Below, one piece after another: positions 21,352 through 32,378 of a stretch of DNA of 64,000 bases. Numbering within the stretch: the stretch's first letter is position 1; each line of letters opens with the position of its first letter. The stretch is from Lasiosphaeris hirsuta. Taxonomy: Eukaryota; Ascomycota; Sordariomycetes; Sordariales; Lasiosphaeriaceae. The notes beneath the pieces are model-generated. The model made no database searches, had not been told where the DNA came from, and was given only the letters and a program-made list of their open reading frames with translations. The DNA lies in NCBI GenBank assembly GCA_030549175.1, contig JAUKUA010000002.1, forward strand, positions 3,348,001 through 3,412,000. The letters run 5' to 3'. The position numbers and the translations under genes are program-made.

Positions 21352-22372
21352 CAGTCAGGGTTCAAAAGTCTGGCCCACCCCACTTCAATTAAACGCGCTT
21401 CGCGACGCGTCGAGCACTACCACAACTCCAGCCCAACATGATCAATTTAGACGAGGTCGGATCCAAATTAACAGCTGGACGTCAGAAAAACGAGGAGTTA
21501 TCAGCTTTTGCACGTGCAGCCATTATAGGCGCCGTTGCGGCTAGGGCAAGCCAGTCGGCCGTGGCTCGCGCATTTCGCGTCAACCGGAAGGCAGTCCAGC
21601 GAGCTATTCAACGGTTCGAATCTTCAACCACTGCTGAATCTAGACCTCGAACTGGTCGGCCAGAGATTCTCACTCGCCGGGAAAAGCGGTATATCATCCA
21701 TTTGGCCAAACGGAACCCTCGCCTATCAATCATGATATGGGCAGGTATCTAGAAAGGAGGGAGAACCGACATCGTGGTTATGGAACGTAATTATACCTCC
21801 TCAAAAAGGAGGTTATAGCTCAAGGGGCTATCAACAAGCTTTGAGAAAGGGTTTCTTTCCAGTTTATGACGGTACAAGGTATTTCCAGCAAGATAATGCT
21901 CGTATACACACCTCCGCATCCTCAACTGAGTGGTTGCTCAGACATGTGATTGAGGTACTTGAGGATTGGCCGGCTCACAGCCTAGATTTAAACCCAATTG
22001 AACATGTTTAGGCTTTATTTAAACGGAAGATAAAACAGCTATATCTTGATATATGGCACCTGAAGAAAAATCAGCTTAATATAGCTGAATTCACAAGCTG
22101 TATCGAAGAGTGTTGGTGGGCTATCGGCCAAGCTGACATAGACCGGCTGATTGACTCAATGCCCCGTCGGCTGGCTACGGTGAAAAAAGCTAGGGGTTGG
22201 TATACAAGATATTAAGAGTCCTGAACCTGGGCTCTTATCTGTATATATCTATTTTGCTAGAAACTCAGCCGGTAAAAAGCTATGGGGAGATATACTGGGA
22301 GGTCAAAGGCTAGATAAAAGAGGGGGCTGGGTCTCATGGTGCGGTGTGGGCCAGACTATTGAAACCCCACTT
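21352..22372 (+). mobile_element. Tc1/mariner-type transposon relic, internally deleted
   Basis: Bounded by TA on both sides (21350-21351 and 22373-22374). It has imperfect terminal inverted repeats sharing the block AGTCTGGCCCAC near each end. A transposase frame starts at 21438 with a helix-turn-helix region (SAVARAFRVNRKAVQRAIQRF, then GRPEILTRREKRYI) and then jumps to IMIWAGI-stop at 21752. The sequence between, which should carry the first catalytic Asp, is missing. Downstream remnants keep FQQDNARIHTS (second Asp) and HSLDLNPIEHV, where the following Trp codon is TAG. The element is about 1.0 kb, shorter than a full copy, and non-autonomous. Confidence 0.88.
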
Positions 22373-22374
22373 TA

Positions 22375-23124
22375 CCTTTGTAGTAGGTAGGTACCTAGGT
22401 AGATAGGTACAGTATGCACCATAGCATGCATCCCGTCTCCAAACGGCAAATATTTATGTAAAGTGTCATTGCAATAGGTCGAGCCTATCATCCCTACGCT
22501 ACGTGAATATTCTATTCGCTTTGGTTCTTTCTTGACAGGATATCCCATGGGCATCTTCAGCCTTTCGGACCCCCTGAGCAGGTCTGCCCTGACGTGCCAC
22601 ACCGCACCTGCAATTTTGTAGCCCACGGAGGGCTGATTTCCAAGTCCATGCAAAGTGCAGCGCTTCAACTGGCCCCTTCAATCTTCTACGATATGCAGCC
22701 TAAATGCCAATTAACGCAAAGGCACTGCATTTTTCGCCCTCTAAGAAGAGAGGGCTGCATGGCAGTTAGAGAGCTGCACTGTTGGGAGACCAACCGCAGT
22801 GTCTGTAATATATCCCACATTTCTGCCCAGCGTGATCATAATTGAGGGCAAGGGTCTAGCGAATACTTTCTTCACTTTATTTCCTGACAGGAGATGCCCG
22901 CCCTTACAGAAGGGCTTACTGTGACGACAAAATCTTGCCGTCTCTATGACCGCTGGCAATACTTAGTCAGTTCCGGTCACCACCAAATCCCAGCAAAACT
23001 GTCAGAGGTATGGGAAACAAGGGACCCATAACGCCAAATCCGCCGCCAATTTATCTACTTTATAAGCCTTCAAAAACCTCTATCCCAAGCCAATGCCATG
23101 CAAACCCCCCTGAACAACCCCGCC
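22375..23124. other. intergenic
   Basis: No supported gene. It includes a GTAGGTAGGTACCTAGGTAGATAGGTA-like low-complexity stretch near 22381-22410 and the 3' flank of the CFEM gene. Confidence 0.5.
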
Positions 23125-23727
23125 TCAAAGCACCAGCACGGCATACGCCGCCACGACCGCCAACATCCCCGTCGACGCCCGATCTACCCCACGCCCAGCC
23201 TCATTCGGCCTCCCGCTCGCCGAGGTAGACGAGGGCGCAGCGCCGGAGCCCGTGGCGCTCGCGCGCGCCAGCGCCTGCGAGACGGCCGTGGTGGCCGCCG
23301 CGAGGTCCGACTGGGCGGGGCCGGCAGCGACGGCGGCGCAGATCTTGCCGGCGAGCGCGGCGAGGTCATCGAGGTCGTCGCACTCGTCCTTGGCCTCGTC
23401 GTCCTTGTCGTCCCCAAACAGGGTCACCCCGCCCAGGCAGCTCGCCATGTTGATGCTGAACGAGGTCGTCTTGTCGCTGCGGCAGAGGCACGAGAAGTCT
23501 GTAGGCGTGCACGAGACCTGCCGCGCGGCTGTGTCGAAACACGGCACGGCGCAGGCTGGGAGCTGGGAGACGAGCGACGGCAGCGAAGTTCCTGTCGGCA
23601 GGGGGTTGGGGACGGTGGCGATGGTGACGCTGGGGGTGGAGATGCTAGGGATACTAAGGGTCGAGGTTGAGAGCTGGGCAAGGGTTAGGGTCGAGAGGGC
23701 GGCGAGGGTGGCGAGTTGGAGATGCAT
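23125..23727 (-). CDS. CFEM-domain GPI-anchored protein
   Basis: Single exon, 200 aa. The signal peptide is MHLQLATLAALSTLTLA. After a Ser/Thr-rich linker, residues ~55-135 carry the eight-cysteine CFEM pattern: LPACAVPC, VSC, DFSCLC, ASC, DEC, KIC. The aspartate that binds haem iron in fungal CFEM proteins is plausibly the D of PTDFSCLC. The region from ~145 to 185 is Ala/Ser-rich, and the protein ends in a hydrophobic GPI-type tail (MLAVVAAYAVLVL). CFEM proteins sit at the cell surface and act in haem/iron capture, adhesion or host interaction; which applies here cannot be told. A T-run/G-run junction lies directly upstream of the start codon. Confidence 0.9.
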   Translation of the reverse strand: MHLQLATLAALSTLTLAQLSTSTLSIPSISTPSVTIATVPNPLPTGTSLPSLVSQLPACAVPCFDTAARQVSCTPTDFSCLCRSDKTTSFSINMASCLGGVTLFGDDKDDEAKDECDDLDDLAALAGKICAAVAAGPAQSDLAAATTAVSQALARASATGSGAAPSSTSASGRPNEAGRGVDRASTGMLAVVAAYAVLVL

Positions 23728-23738
23728 TCTTTTGGTGG

Positions 23739-23773
23739 TTTTTTTTTTTTTTTTGGGGGGGGGGGGGGGGGGG
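23739..23773. repeat. T16-G19 homopolymer junction
   Basis: Sixteen T followed by nineteen G on the plus strand, 12 bp upstream of the CFEM start codon as read on the minus strand (C-run then A-run). It lies in the leader or core promoter of that gene, and its length is likely to be unstable. Confidence 0.95.
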
Positions 23774-24839
23774 TGGTTGACTTGGTGCCGGATTTGGAGA
23801 CGGTCGTTGCTCTGGGCTGGGAGAACGCTGGATTGGGAATGCGCTGGGTATCGTGAATGACGAAATGCAGAAATTGCAAGAAAAAGAAATCCAAAACAGA
23901 TCCAAAACGAAAGATGGGAAACCGCTAAATAGGAGCAAAGCAGATGCTGGGAACAAGAATTCTATTAATACGAGGAGGCCGTCGAGGAGGAAAGCGGGAA
24001 GGATTGAGGCGAGAGGTAGATCTCGTCCCCTTTTCTTCCTTTTTTTTTTTTTTTCACAGCATCGAAACCGCAGGCCGGCAGCGGCAGCTTGGCAGATCGG
24101 GCACTGCCCCACTCTCTTTTCTGAAACGCCCAATGGGATGCCTTCTGCAAGCCATTCTGGCACAAGCTGTGGCAGGCGTCGTCAGCGCCGTCTGACTGCT
24201 CCTGCAGCCCTAACAGCAGACGGGCGGGCGCAAGCTGACGGTCTTTTGGTTCTTTTGGTAATTCTCTCTTTGTCTTTTTGGTCTGATTTCCAAAATGCAA
24301 TTGCCGGAAGAAAAAGACGATTCTCTGCTGAACAAGGTTGTTTTCGTGTTTCGCCAGAGTTTGCAGGCTTCGCAGTCGCTTGGCTTGGCTCGACACGCGT
24401 CGTCCTTGCTGTGCCCCCTGCGGTGACGTCACGCCCTTGGTCGTTTCGTGGTTTCAACGGGGAGGAGTTGTCCCAGAATTGTCCCATACAGGCAGGCACG
24501 CAGGGGGGCCACTGTTCTGGACATGACGCGGGGCAAATACGATTCTGACCTCAGCTGCCCTCATAATACGTCTGTTCGTAAAGTGTTTCAAACAAGAGTA
24601 CTTTGGCACACACGCCACACTCACATGGCAGAACACGGCCAGGGTTAGGGTACATGAGGCTGGCGTCGTGCTGCATAATCGCGAATCGTACGATCTTCCC
24701 ACAGGTGCATAATCTCAATTCAGTTAGCATCATGCTCGATTGAGCAGCACGAAACACAACTCGAGACGAAATTGAGGAATTGCCTCCAACTCAGAAAGTT
24801 GTAACATTGAACTTAATAAACACCGTGACCCCTTTACAT
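23774..24839. other. intergenic, divergent promoters of the CFEM and PAQR genes
   Basis: Open frames here (up to 231 codons) are Arg/Lys/Ser-rich, lack similarity to known proteins and cross low-complexity T-runs. I see no gene. It is the upstream region of both flanking, divergently transcribed genes. Confidence 0.45.
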
Positions 24840-26230
24840 ATGACCGAAACAAACACAAATGACTGCGACATGGGTCCCCAAAAAGAATCCAGTGCTCAGA
24901 ATATCAGGAGCATGACACATCTGCGGCTGAGATCATCGGCAAAAGGCCCGACCGAACACCCAAGAGTCCAAATCACAGACTCTCTCTCCGCAGCTCAAGC
25001 CATTCAACTTGTCTTGTGGCACGACTTGCGTATGTCTCCGGGCCCTAAGCCAAACTCAGAGTATTATGCCAACTGACAAACGTGTTCCATAGCAGCCTGG
25101 CAGCAGTAAGTCCAAGACGATATCACGACTCGGAGTCCTTCGGTTGCTGACTGGGGCCAGAGAAGGAAACCATTACGTAGAAACAGGCTACAGGTCTGTT
25201 TCACGAGATCCGGTTTGCAGAGTTTAAACTTGACATTGAGCTTAATAAGTCATTGCCGAGTATTCTAGGCCAGTGGCTGCATCTATTCAACATTGCCTCC
25301 ACAGCTTGACATATCTCCACAACGAAACGGGTATGTTCCCCGCCTCCTTTGAGTCTCGAGTTTGTTGGGACACTTACACTAGACTTTGGCAGTCAACATC
25401 TTTTCTCATACCTTCGGGGCTATCGTGTTTCTCGCCCTCCCTGCCTACGTCTTTAATGTGGAGATACCGCCTCGCTACGCCATTGCCACCCCTGCTGACA
25501 TGGTTGTTTGTTCCGTCTACTTTATCGGGGTTGGCATTTGCTTTTTGTTTTCGGCCATGTAAGTTGCACCTACGGCCAGTCCAGCCGCAACCAGTTATCT
25601 CTCTGATAAACGTCCAGTTTCCACACATTGGTATGCCACAGCCCCGATATCTTCTCTTTTGGACTGAAACTGGACTTTCAAGGAGTCATCCTCCTAATGT
25701 GGGGTGCCAACATTCCCCTAATATACTACGGCTTCATCTGCGACCCGGGGCTTCAGCTTGTCTACTGGTCCCTGACATCATTCCTCGCCCTCTGCTGCTC
25801 AATATTCACCTTCCAGCCCCATTTCAGTGACCCTCATCTTCGCCCCTTGCGAACGGCAACGTTCGGCTCTCTGGCGCTGTCAACGTTCATACCCGTCGTT
25901 CACGGCTTAGTCAAATACGATTTCGCGCTTCAGTACCAGCGTATCGCTCTACCGTGGATCCTGCTCACGTTGCTCTTCAATGTCTTGGGGGCTTCCGCTT
26001 ACGCTTTCAAGGTAGGTGCTTCGTCACAAGCTTCCGCGTCTCCATGTCTCTCAAGTTGCTAACTTGGGTGTAAGTTTCCCGAGAAGTGGTATCCTCGCCG
26101 CTTTGATATGTTTGGCGCAAGCCATCAAATAATGCACATCATGATTCTGATTGCGGGCTTTATGTATGCCTTTGGCGTGCTGGCCGAGTTTGACTATCGG
26201 CACAGCAATATCGGCCGGTGTCTGGCCTAG
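24840..26230 (+). CDS. PAQR / haemolysin-III family seven-helix receptor (Izh-like)
   Basis: Seven exons: 24840-25029, 25093-25105, 25161-25193, 25269-25330, 25393-25558, 25618-26011 and 26075-26230. They sum to 1014 nt, an exact frame of 337 aa. The joins restore the family pattern: LVLWHDLPAWQQ, GNHYVETGYR, SLTYLHNET, VNIFSHTFGAIVF, IFHTLVCHSPDIFSFGLKLDFQGVILLMWG, and ASHQIMHIMILIAGF at the C-terminus. The His of FHT and the two His of SHQIMH are the family zinc ligands. These proteins are membrane receptors or ceramidase-like hydrolases linked in yeast to zinc and sterol homeostasis. Exon 2 is only 13 nt and exon 3 only 33 nt. No single open frame covers the gene, so it is easily missed. 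Confidence 0.88.
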
Positions 26231-26599
26231 GGGGATCAGCCGGGGCGATAAATGACCTGCGGTGGCTCCAAACCACATTTCAGCAGATAATAGTGACGGA
26301 TATCTGCGTTTTTATTGAGGGGATCTAAGGGGGTCTCGGACACTGTAGAGCGGGACGATATGCATAAAGCTCTGAAATCGCAATCACCATTTTCACTATT
26401 CCGACCTTTTCTCACCACTAGCAGATATTCGTCGGAATTACAAAACTAACACTGTTTTCTACCACCAATATAGGGCGCGTCTAACTCAATGTTACCCCAT
26501 ATTCACCCAGGTACCTCTGGATGCAAGTTTCAGATGTAGGATGGCATTTGGGCTTAAGCAGGGTGGTGGTAATATCGCGATTCGCCTAGGGGGGTCTTT
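26231..26599. other. intergenic 3' of the PAQR gene
   Basis: No gene recognised; includes the PAQR 3' end. The sequence leading into the NACHT relic (26541 on) is open but not recognisable. Confidence 0.4.
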
Positions 26600-26890
26600 G
26601 CCCCTGTTTTGTGCTCACAACATGCTAGGGACATTGAGGAAGGGGCGGACATACGCCCGACGGTTCCATCATGGCACCGAGCTCAACGCAGAGCACGTAT
26701 CCCGTGCCATTAGCCTCTATTTCGATCACAAAGTCTCGCAGCTCACCCTGATACAACACGACAGTGCCCTGCAGTGTGAGGTTCGAGAGCAGTTGCGGCA
26801 AAAGGCTGAAGGGACTTTCCTCTGGGTAGCTCTCGTTTCCCAACAGCTTTCGATGTGCAAGCTACCAAAAGATGTTCTTCTTCTCGACTC
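26600..26890 (+). pseudogene. NACHT-type NLR fragment (relic)
   Basis: Within a plus-strand frame, LNAEHVSRAISLYFDHKVSQL followed by VREQLRQKAEGTFLWVALVSQQL matches the region of fungal NACHT proteins just after the nucleotide-binding core. There, a conserved I..YI..KV..L helix precedes KA.GTFLWVALV. No P-loop, HET or WD part is present on either side and no ATG lies at a sensible position, so this is a stranded fragment. It lies antisense to the 3' end of the MFS transporter gene. Confidence 0.6.
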
Positions 26891-29124
26891 CCGCTTCGCT
26901 CTTGCTCCCCGCCCTCACCCGCATTCGACACAATATCCACCGGCGTCACCTTTCCACCGGGCTCGACATAGTACGCGACGGCCACAACAGTAACAACAGC
27001 CTGCTCCTCCCCCACCGTCTCCCGCGAGGCCCTATTCTCCTTGCTGCCCATCCGCACACTCTCCCGCGTCTTGGACGCGCAGCACGTGCTATCCGTATTG
27101 GACCCCGGCTGCGCCCCGCCGTTCCCAGGGGCCTGCGCCTCCTGGTAGAGCCGCGACAGGCGCATGTCGGGTGTCAGGGTGATCTGCGAGATGTGGTTGT
27201 CGCGGTCGATGACGGTATTGGCCGGGTCGACCAGGGCTGTGCTGGCGATGCGGCCGCCGCGGAGGACGAATTTGGAGGCGAGGGTCTTGTTCATCGAATG
27301 CCGCCGGATGGCGAGGCTGAGAACGAAGGCAACGCAGGCGACGCCTGTGATGGTCCAGTAGACACCATGGAAGCCCTTGACATCTACAAGGGGTTAAGGG
27401 TTGATTGGAAAAGGGGGGGAGGAGAGACTAACAAGCTTCGAGGGCGCTGATGCGGGTTGGGTCTGTTGCGGGGAGGGCGATCATGGTCTGGACAAAGGCC
27501 TCGGACTCGTGAGCGATGCTGTCGGGGAGGCCGAGTCTATCGAGCTCGCCGCTCATGACGTTCTGGAAGACAGTGCCGCCGATGGCCACGCCGAACGACA
27601 TGCCTAGCGTGCGCATAAAGGCATACATGGCAGCAGCACGACCGGCATCTTCAACACGGCTGATAGCCTGAATGCCAACGTTAACGCTGGTAAGCAGCAT
27701 ACCATGGCCGATGCCGAAGATTGCGAGGATGACGACCCACGCGGGTGTGCGCGTGTCCTGGTCAAAAAATAGAAACAGGCCACACCCGAGCGCCGTCATG
27801 GCCCAGCCGCCCCAGATGGCCCAGCGGAAACGGCCGATGCGTGATGTTACTAGGGAGATAACGATGCTGCTAGGGAGTAGGAGACAGGTCACAGGGAATA
27901 CATCAAGGCCGGCTTGGGTCGGCGACACAAAGCGAACGGCTGTGAAGTAGAAGGGGACATAGTACAGGGCGCAAAAGAGCTGTAATTTCCAGGAATATTA
28001 GTGCAGACACAGACATGACATGAATTGGATTTGGGGGGGGGGGGGGGAGGGGCATACAATGAAGCCTTGGAAAAAAGCGCAGGCATAAGTGATGAGTGCC
28101 GAGGGCGACTGGAACAGCGACGGGCGGAGGAAGGGCTCCCTAGCAAAATTGCATTCCCAGAAAATGGCAAGAGCGACACCCGCAGCACCCACAACCATGG
28201 GCGCAATGCTCTGCACGCTCTGCCACTCGAACTGGATACCCGCCCAGGAAATCCCCACAAGGAAGCTGGTAAGGCCCGCCGTAAACAGAAAGCCGCCCAT
28301 CCAGTCGACCCTGCTGAGCTTCGACTTGATCGACGACTTCTCCGTGGTCATTTTGACGTAGATTGGGACAAGGACCAACCCCAGCACGCAAAACGGAAAC
28401 TGCGCAAGAACCAAGGTCAGCAATTCATCACAGACGCAACAATTCTTGGGCGAGCACGTACATTGATGTAAAAGCACCATGCCCAAATGAGATGCTGGAC
28501 AAACAACCCCCCGATCAGCGGGCCCAGCACACTCCCCAGCGCCCACGCCGCGAGCACGATGGAGAAGTACTTTGGCCGCTGCCGGAGCGGCACGATGTCG
28601 GCAAAGATGACCTGGCCCATGGTGATGATGCCGCCGCCGCCGATCCCCTGGACGGCGCGCCCGACGAAGAAGACGGTGAAGTCCCTGGCGATGGGCGCGC
28701 ACAGCGCCGTGCCCATGCTGAAGAAGAGCACCGACACCACGAGCATCTCCTTGCGCCCAAAGATGTCGGACAGCGCCGCGATGAAGGGCTGGCACACGGC
28801 ACACGCGAGCAGGTACGACGTGCCCGCCCAGAAAGCGTCGGTTGCCGAGCCGCCGAGGTCGACGGCGAGGGTCTGGGAGAGTATCAATTTCTTGTTTTCT
28901 TTTCTTCTTGGGAGGAGGATGCTAACAGGCAGCACAGAGACCAGGATCGTAGCATCGAGAGCCACCATCAAGGAAATGGTGGCTAGCGTGGCCATGACGG
29001 CATACTCCTTGCCCCCGGGCTTCCACTCCATCTCCTTTTCCTCACACATCTCCAGTTGGCCCACATCCCGGTCGCAGAGTTCGAGGCCATCGTTGATAGC
29101 CGGGACGTTGACATGGGAAGTCAT
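26743..29124 (-). CDS. major facilitator superfamily drug:H+ antiporter, DHA2-like
   Basis: Five exons on the minus strand: 29124-28927, 28872-28462, 28399-28058, 27979-27433 and 27383-26743, summing to an exact frame of 712 aa. Introns are 54, 62, 78, 53 and 49 nt class, with GT/AG ends at each join chosen to restore membrane helices (for example WCFYIN-FPFCVLGL and FFQGFI-LFCALYYVPF). An N-terminal acidic tail precedes TM1 (ATISLMVALDATILVSVLP). The MFS signature loop GRKEMLV follows, then GRAVQGIGGGGI and the antiporter motif GSVLGPLIGG. This is a plasma-membrane exporter, substrate unknown. The last ~120 residues are polar and unlike the family; they are encoded by sequence antisense to a NACHT relic, so the natural stop may have been lost. 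The first intron is 54 nt without a stop, so its retention would keep the frame. Confidence 0.85.
28033..28047. repeat. G15 homopolymer inside an MFS intron
   Basis: Fifteen G on the plus strand (a C-run in the sense direction) just after the GTATGCCCC donor of the third intron of the MFS gene. Confidence 0.95.
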
Positions 29125-31244
29125 GGGGTATGAGTTTCTGAAGCTTCGTCCCTCCGGGAGGGGCGTACAGGGAAAAGTCTCGCAAGACGGAGAGACTGGT
29201 GGTGATCGGTCGGCTACCCTATCCCTTCACAATAGCCAGCCAGAAAAAAAAAAAAAAAAAAAAGTAACGAGTAACAGGCGAGAAACGAATGGCCACCAGG
29301 TATGTATCGACCAATTCAAAGATAACGAGATGCTTAGGGGAGCCATTGCACATTGTTTCAGGGGAAGCAGGCCATTAACCCCTTTGTACTGATGCTCATC
29401 AGTGGCAAGGCAGAGCGGAGGAGAGGAGGCTGATGCCACGATGCCACGATGGAATCAGACGGGAACGACTGTGCCCCGCCTGTCAGGCCAGCAATCGGAA
29501 CTTTGTTCTCGTTACTGAGGAGGTCGGCCGTATGCCGAGTTCGAGGCTATACTTGGGGCCGAAGGTCACAGGACCCGGACGCCCGGGAAGCTGTCAGGTA
29601 CCAACGGCCGTTGGGTTGTGTGGTTTGTCGTTACAGCGCGGGATGTTAGCCGATACCTGACACTTACTCTAGCGGAAGCACCGTTACTCTGGGAGCTTGC
29701 ATCCTGCTGGGCAGTGGAAAATACTACTATCGTTGCTATTAGTGGAAGCATCTTGTGGCCCCCACTGGCGGCCACCGGTGAGCCTCAGCCCTCATCAGAG
29801 GGTTCACGAGGTAAAACAAAGATGTCCTGAAATGACGAGATTTTTCTCAAATAGGAAGCTGTTTGTTGATCTCGTATCTCATGAGAAGGACAAGGGGCTG
29901 TAGTGGGCGGCCCGCAACCACATGTCAGCGTCCCATGGCATTGGAATTGGGTTCACCGGTGGCATGAGCTAGGTGACGCCGTCTTGAAGTAGGAGGTCTA
30001 CCGCCGTCTCACAACTGACTTTTAGTCCAAAGCTAAGCCTTAGGGACCTCAGATTGCCACTGCGATGGAGAGATATTGAAGAGGGGACCTGGAAACGGTC
30101 TTGAAATGCCCCTTTGGTGCAACATCGCCCATGTCCCACCAACACAACCCCACGCGCGCTTCCACCGCGCAGTCCTTCAAAACCTCTCTCAGATTGGGCG
30201 CCCCGAGTTGTCAACTTCCTTCAATCTTTAATCAAGTCGTAGCAATCTGGGTATAGTACAGTCACACCTTGATGCGTAGCTAGGGCTCGGGCTGAGTCAG
30301 GCTGGCTTCCGCAGTACTTTTTATCATCTAAAAGTCCAACACAAGCACCGCCGTTGAGTAATACTCTAAAAACGGCTGCCTACAACGGGTCTCGGGCTGA
30401 TTGTCTTGATTGCGGGTAACAACCGGGCTGATTGCCGAAACACGGACAATCAATTACAGCCGTCCTATGTAAGTTCCCTCTACCACGACACGTAGTCGTG
30501 ATACCCGACTGGAGCCGCTAGCTACGCGCATGTAGGAAGAAACTCGGATTGCCACTGCGTGCAGTGTTCAAGCTACCACGTCTTCAAAGTAAAGCATCCG
30601 GCCCTAATAATGGCCGAATCGGGCATAACCACACAGCGTCGAAAACACGTACTCCCGTTGTGCCCTCAATGGTCATTGTGAGGGTTACTGCTTGAGGAAG
30701 CTGAGACTCAATACCTAGCACAAATAACAATCTTCGTCTCGGTTCAAGGGCAGTAAACCATCACCAAACCTGCATAGTCGTCCCCACCCTCCATTGTTCG
30801 CCCCTCCTGTCAAACCTTGCATTCGACAGCGTACGCAACTGGGACCTGTCTTGCATGTCCGCAAACGGTGGTCTCAGACAGCGCTTTCCAGGCCGGGGTC
30901 TCGATCGATTCTGACCCCGCCCGGCGTGTTCTCTTTGATGTGCGTCCTCAGCCCTGTAGATCCACTGTCTCATAAGGAAAAAGTCACACGGAGCGGATGC
31001 GACAATGGTGTCGGGTCATCCTAGCTGATATATCCAAAGTCTCGGCCTGGCCTGGATAAAAAAAGAATCACATGAGAGCAGATGTTGACTCGGGACTGAT
31101 TGGTGTTTTTTTGCCAAGTCTGAAATCATCGCCTCTGACCTACCACGAACTATTCTGCTGAGAGTTTCCATCTTTGTCGGATATCTTTCTTTTCTTCTTT
31201 GTTTCTCGGAGCATCATCAGGCTCGAACACGAGTAGCAGTCAGA
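29125..31244. other. long gene-poor interval
   Basis: About 2.1 kb without a supported gene. It contains an A20 run at 29244-29263 in the MFS promoter region. All open frames are short, and none has a recognisable domain, signal peptide or partner exon. It also holds the promoter of the DUF829 gene at 31245. Confidence 0.5.
29244..29263. repeat. A20 homopolymer
   Basis: Twenty A on the plus strand, about 120 bp upstream of the MFS transporter start codon, that is, a poly(dA:dT) tract in its promoter region. Confidence 0.95.
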
Positions 31245-32378
31245 ATGGGGAAGCGTCCACACTCCACCCCTTTCGTCCCCGGCTTCGTCTCCCTGGCCCC
31301 GTCCATCTACGTCCAAGACAGCCGGGTACCCGCGCCCGACCAGCCATACCAGCAACCGGCCGGCACCTTCCCTCGGCCTTCCTCCTCCTCCTCCTCCTCC
31401 TCCTCCTCCTCATCGCCCCTCCCGCTCCCCGTCTCCTCCGAGGGCACCACCCACGACACCCCGGACCTGATCATTATTGCTTCCTGGACGGGTGCCATTG
31501 CCAAGTACATCGCCAAGTACACCCTCTCGTACAACAAGCTCTACCCGACCACGCCAATCCTGGTCATCACCACCACCATCTCCGACCTGGCCTTCCACTC
31601 CATGAAGCACAAGACCCGCGCCCTCACCCCAGCCGTGGAGTACCTCCTCACCACCCCTCCAAAAAGCCGCATCCTCCTACACGCCTTCTCCGAAGGCGGC
31701 GCGCACAAAGCCGTCTGCCTCGCGAGCAGCTACCTGCGCTCCCCCCTCAACCCAACATCAGCCCGCCTGCCCATCGCCGCCTTCGTGCTCGACTCGTGCC
31801 CGGGCACGCCGCGGTACGCGTCCAACGTAGCCGCCTTCCGGCGCTCGCTGCCGCGCAACCCAGTCGCGCAGGCCCTGGGGGTGCCGTTGGGGGCGTCGGT
31901 GCTGGGGGTCACGTGGGTGCTGTTTATTGTGTTTGTGGGGTACGACAACAACCTGATCAGCAAGACGCGGCGGGCGCTCAACGACGAGCGGCTGTGGGCG
32001 GTGGCGGGGGTGCCACGGACGTATCTGTTCAGCGAGCGGGACGACTTGATTCGGGCGGGGGATGTGGAGCGGCACGGGGTGGAGAGTGCGGAGGAGAAGG
32101 GGGTCAGGAGTTTGATGGTGCGGTTTCGGGATAGTGGGCATTGTGGTCATGCGAGGGGGAATGAGGGGGTGTACTGGGGCGTGGTGAGGAGGACATGGGA
32201 GGGCCGCGGGAGGGTTGGCGAGATGGTAGAGGTGATGCAGGTTGCGGTGGAGGGGGGAGAGCGGGCGCAGGAGTCTGTGCAAGTGCCGGTGCAAGGGTCG
32301 GGGCCGGTGGTGACGGAGAGTGGGAGCAGGGCAAATGTCTTGACGTGTGTTTGTTGTGGCGAGGAGTTGGAACCGTAA
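31245..32378 (+). CDS. DUF829 / TMEM53 / PaxU-like alpha-beta hydrolase-fold protein
   Basis: Single exon, 377 aa. A Ser run (residues ~46-58) precedes the core, which begins PDLIIIASWTGAIAKYIAKYTLSYNKLYP, the diagnostic W.GA...IAKY...Y..LYP block of DUF829. LLHAFSEGGAHKA follows, with a nucleophile-like Ser in S-E-G-G. Then come VLDSCPGTPRY and a C-terminal Asp/His region (FSERDDLI...RFRDSGHCGHARGN) containing the candidate catalytic His. Family members include PaxU from indole-diterpene clusters and nuclear-membrane TMEM53; catalytic activity is mostly unproven. A hydrophobic stretch (~205-228, GASVLGVTWVLFIVFVGY) may associate with membranes. No other secondary-metabolite gene is adjacent, so a biosynthetic role is not supported. 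Confidence 0.87.
   Translation: MGKRPHSTPFVPGFVSLAPSIYVQDSRVPAPDQPYQQPAGTFPRPSSSSSSSSSSSSPLPLPVSSEGTTHDTPDLIIIASWTGAIAKYIAKYTLSYNKLYPTTPILVITTTISDLAFHSMKHKTRALTPAVEYLLTTPPKSRILLHAFSEGGAHKAVCLASSYLRSPLNPTSARLPIAAFVLDSCPGTPRYASNVAAFRRSLPRNPVAQALGVPLGASVLGVTWVLFIVFVGYDNNLISKTRRALNDERLWAVAGVPRTYLFSERDDLIRAGDVERHGVESAEEKGVRSLMVRFRDSGHCGHARGNEGVYWGVVRRTWEGRGRVGEMVEVMQVAVEGGERAQESVQVPVQGSGPVVTESGSRANVLTCVCCGEELEP

Noticed and set aside
23853..24548. 231-codon plus-strand frame between the CFEM and PAQR genes
   Set aside because: Low-complexity, Arg/Lys/Ser-rich, crosses homopolymers, and has no recognisable domain or splice partner.
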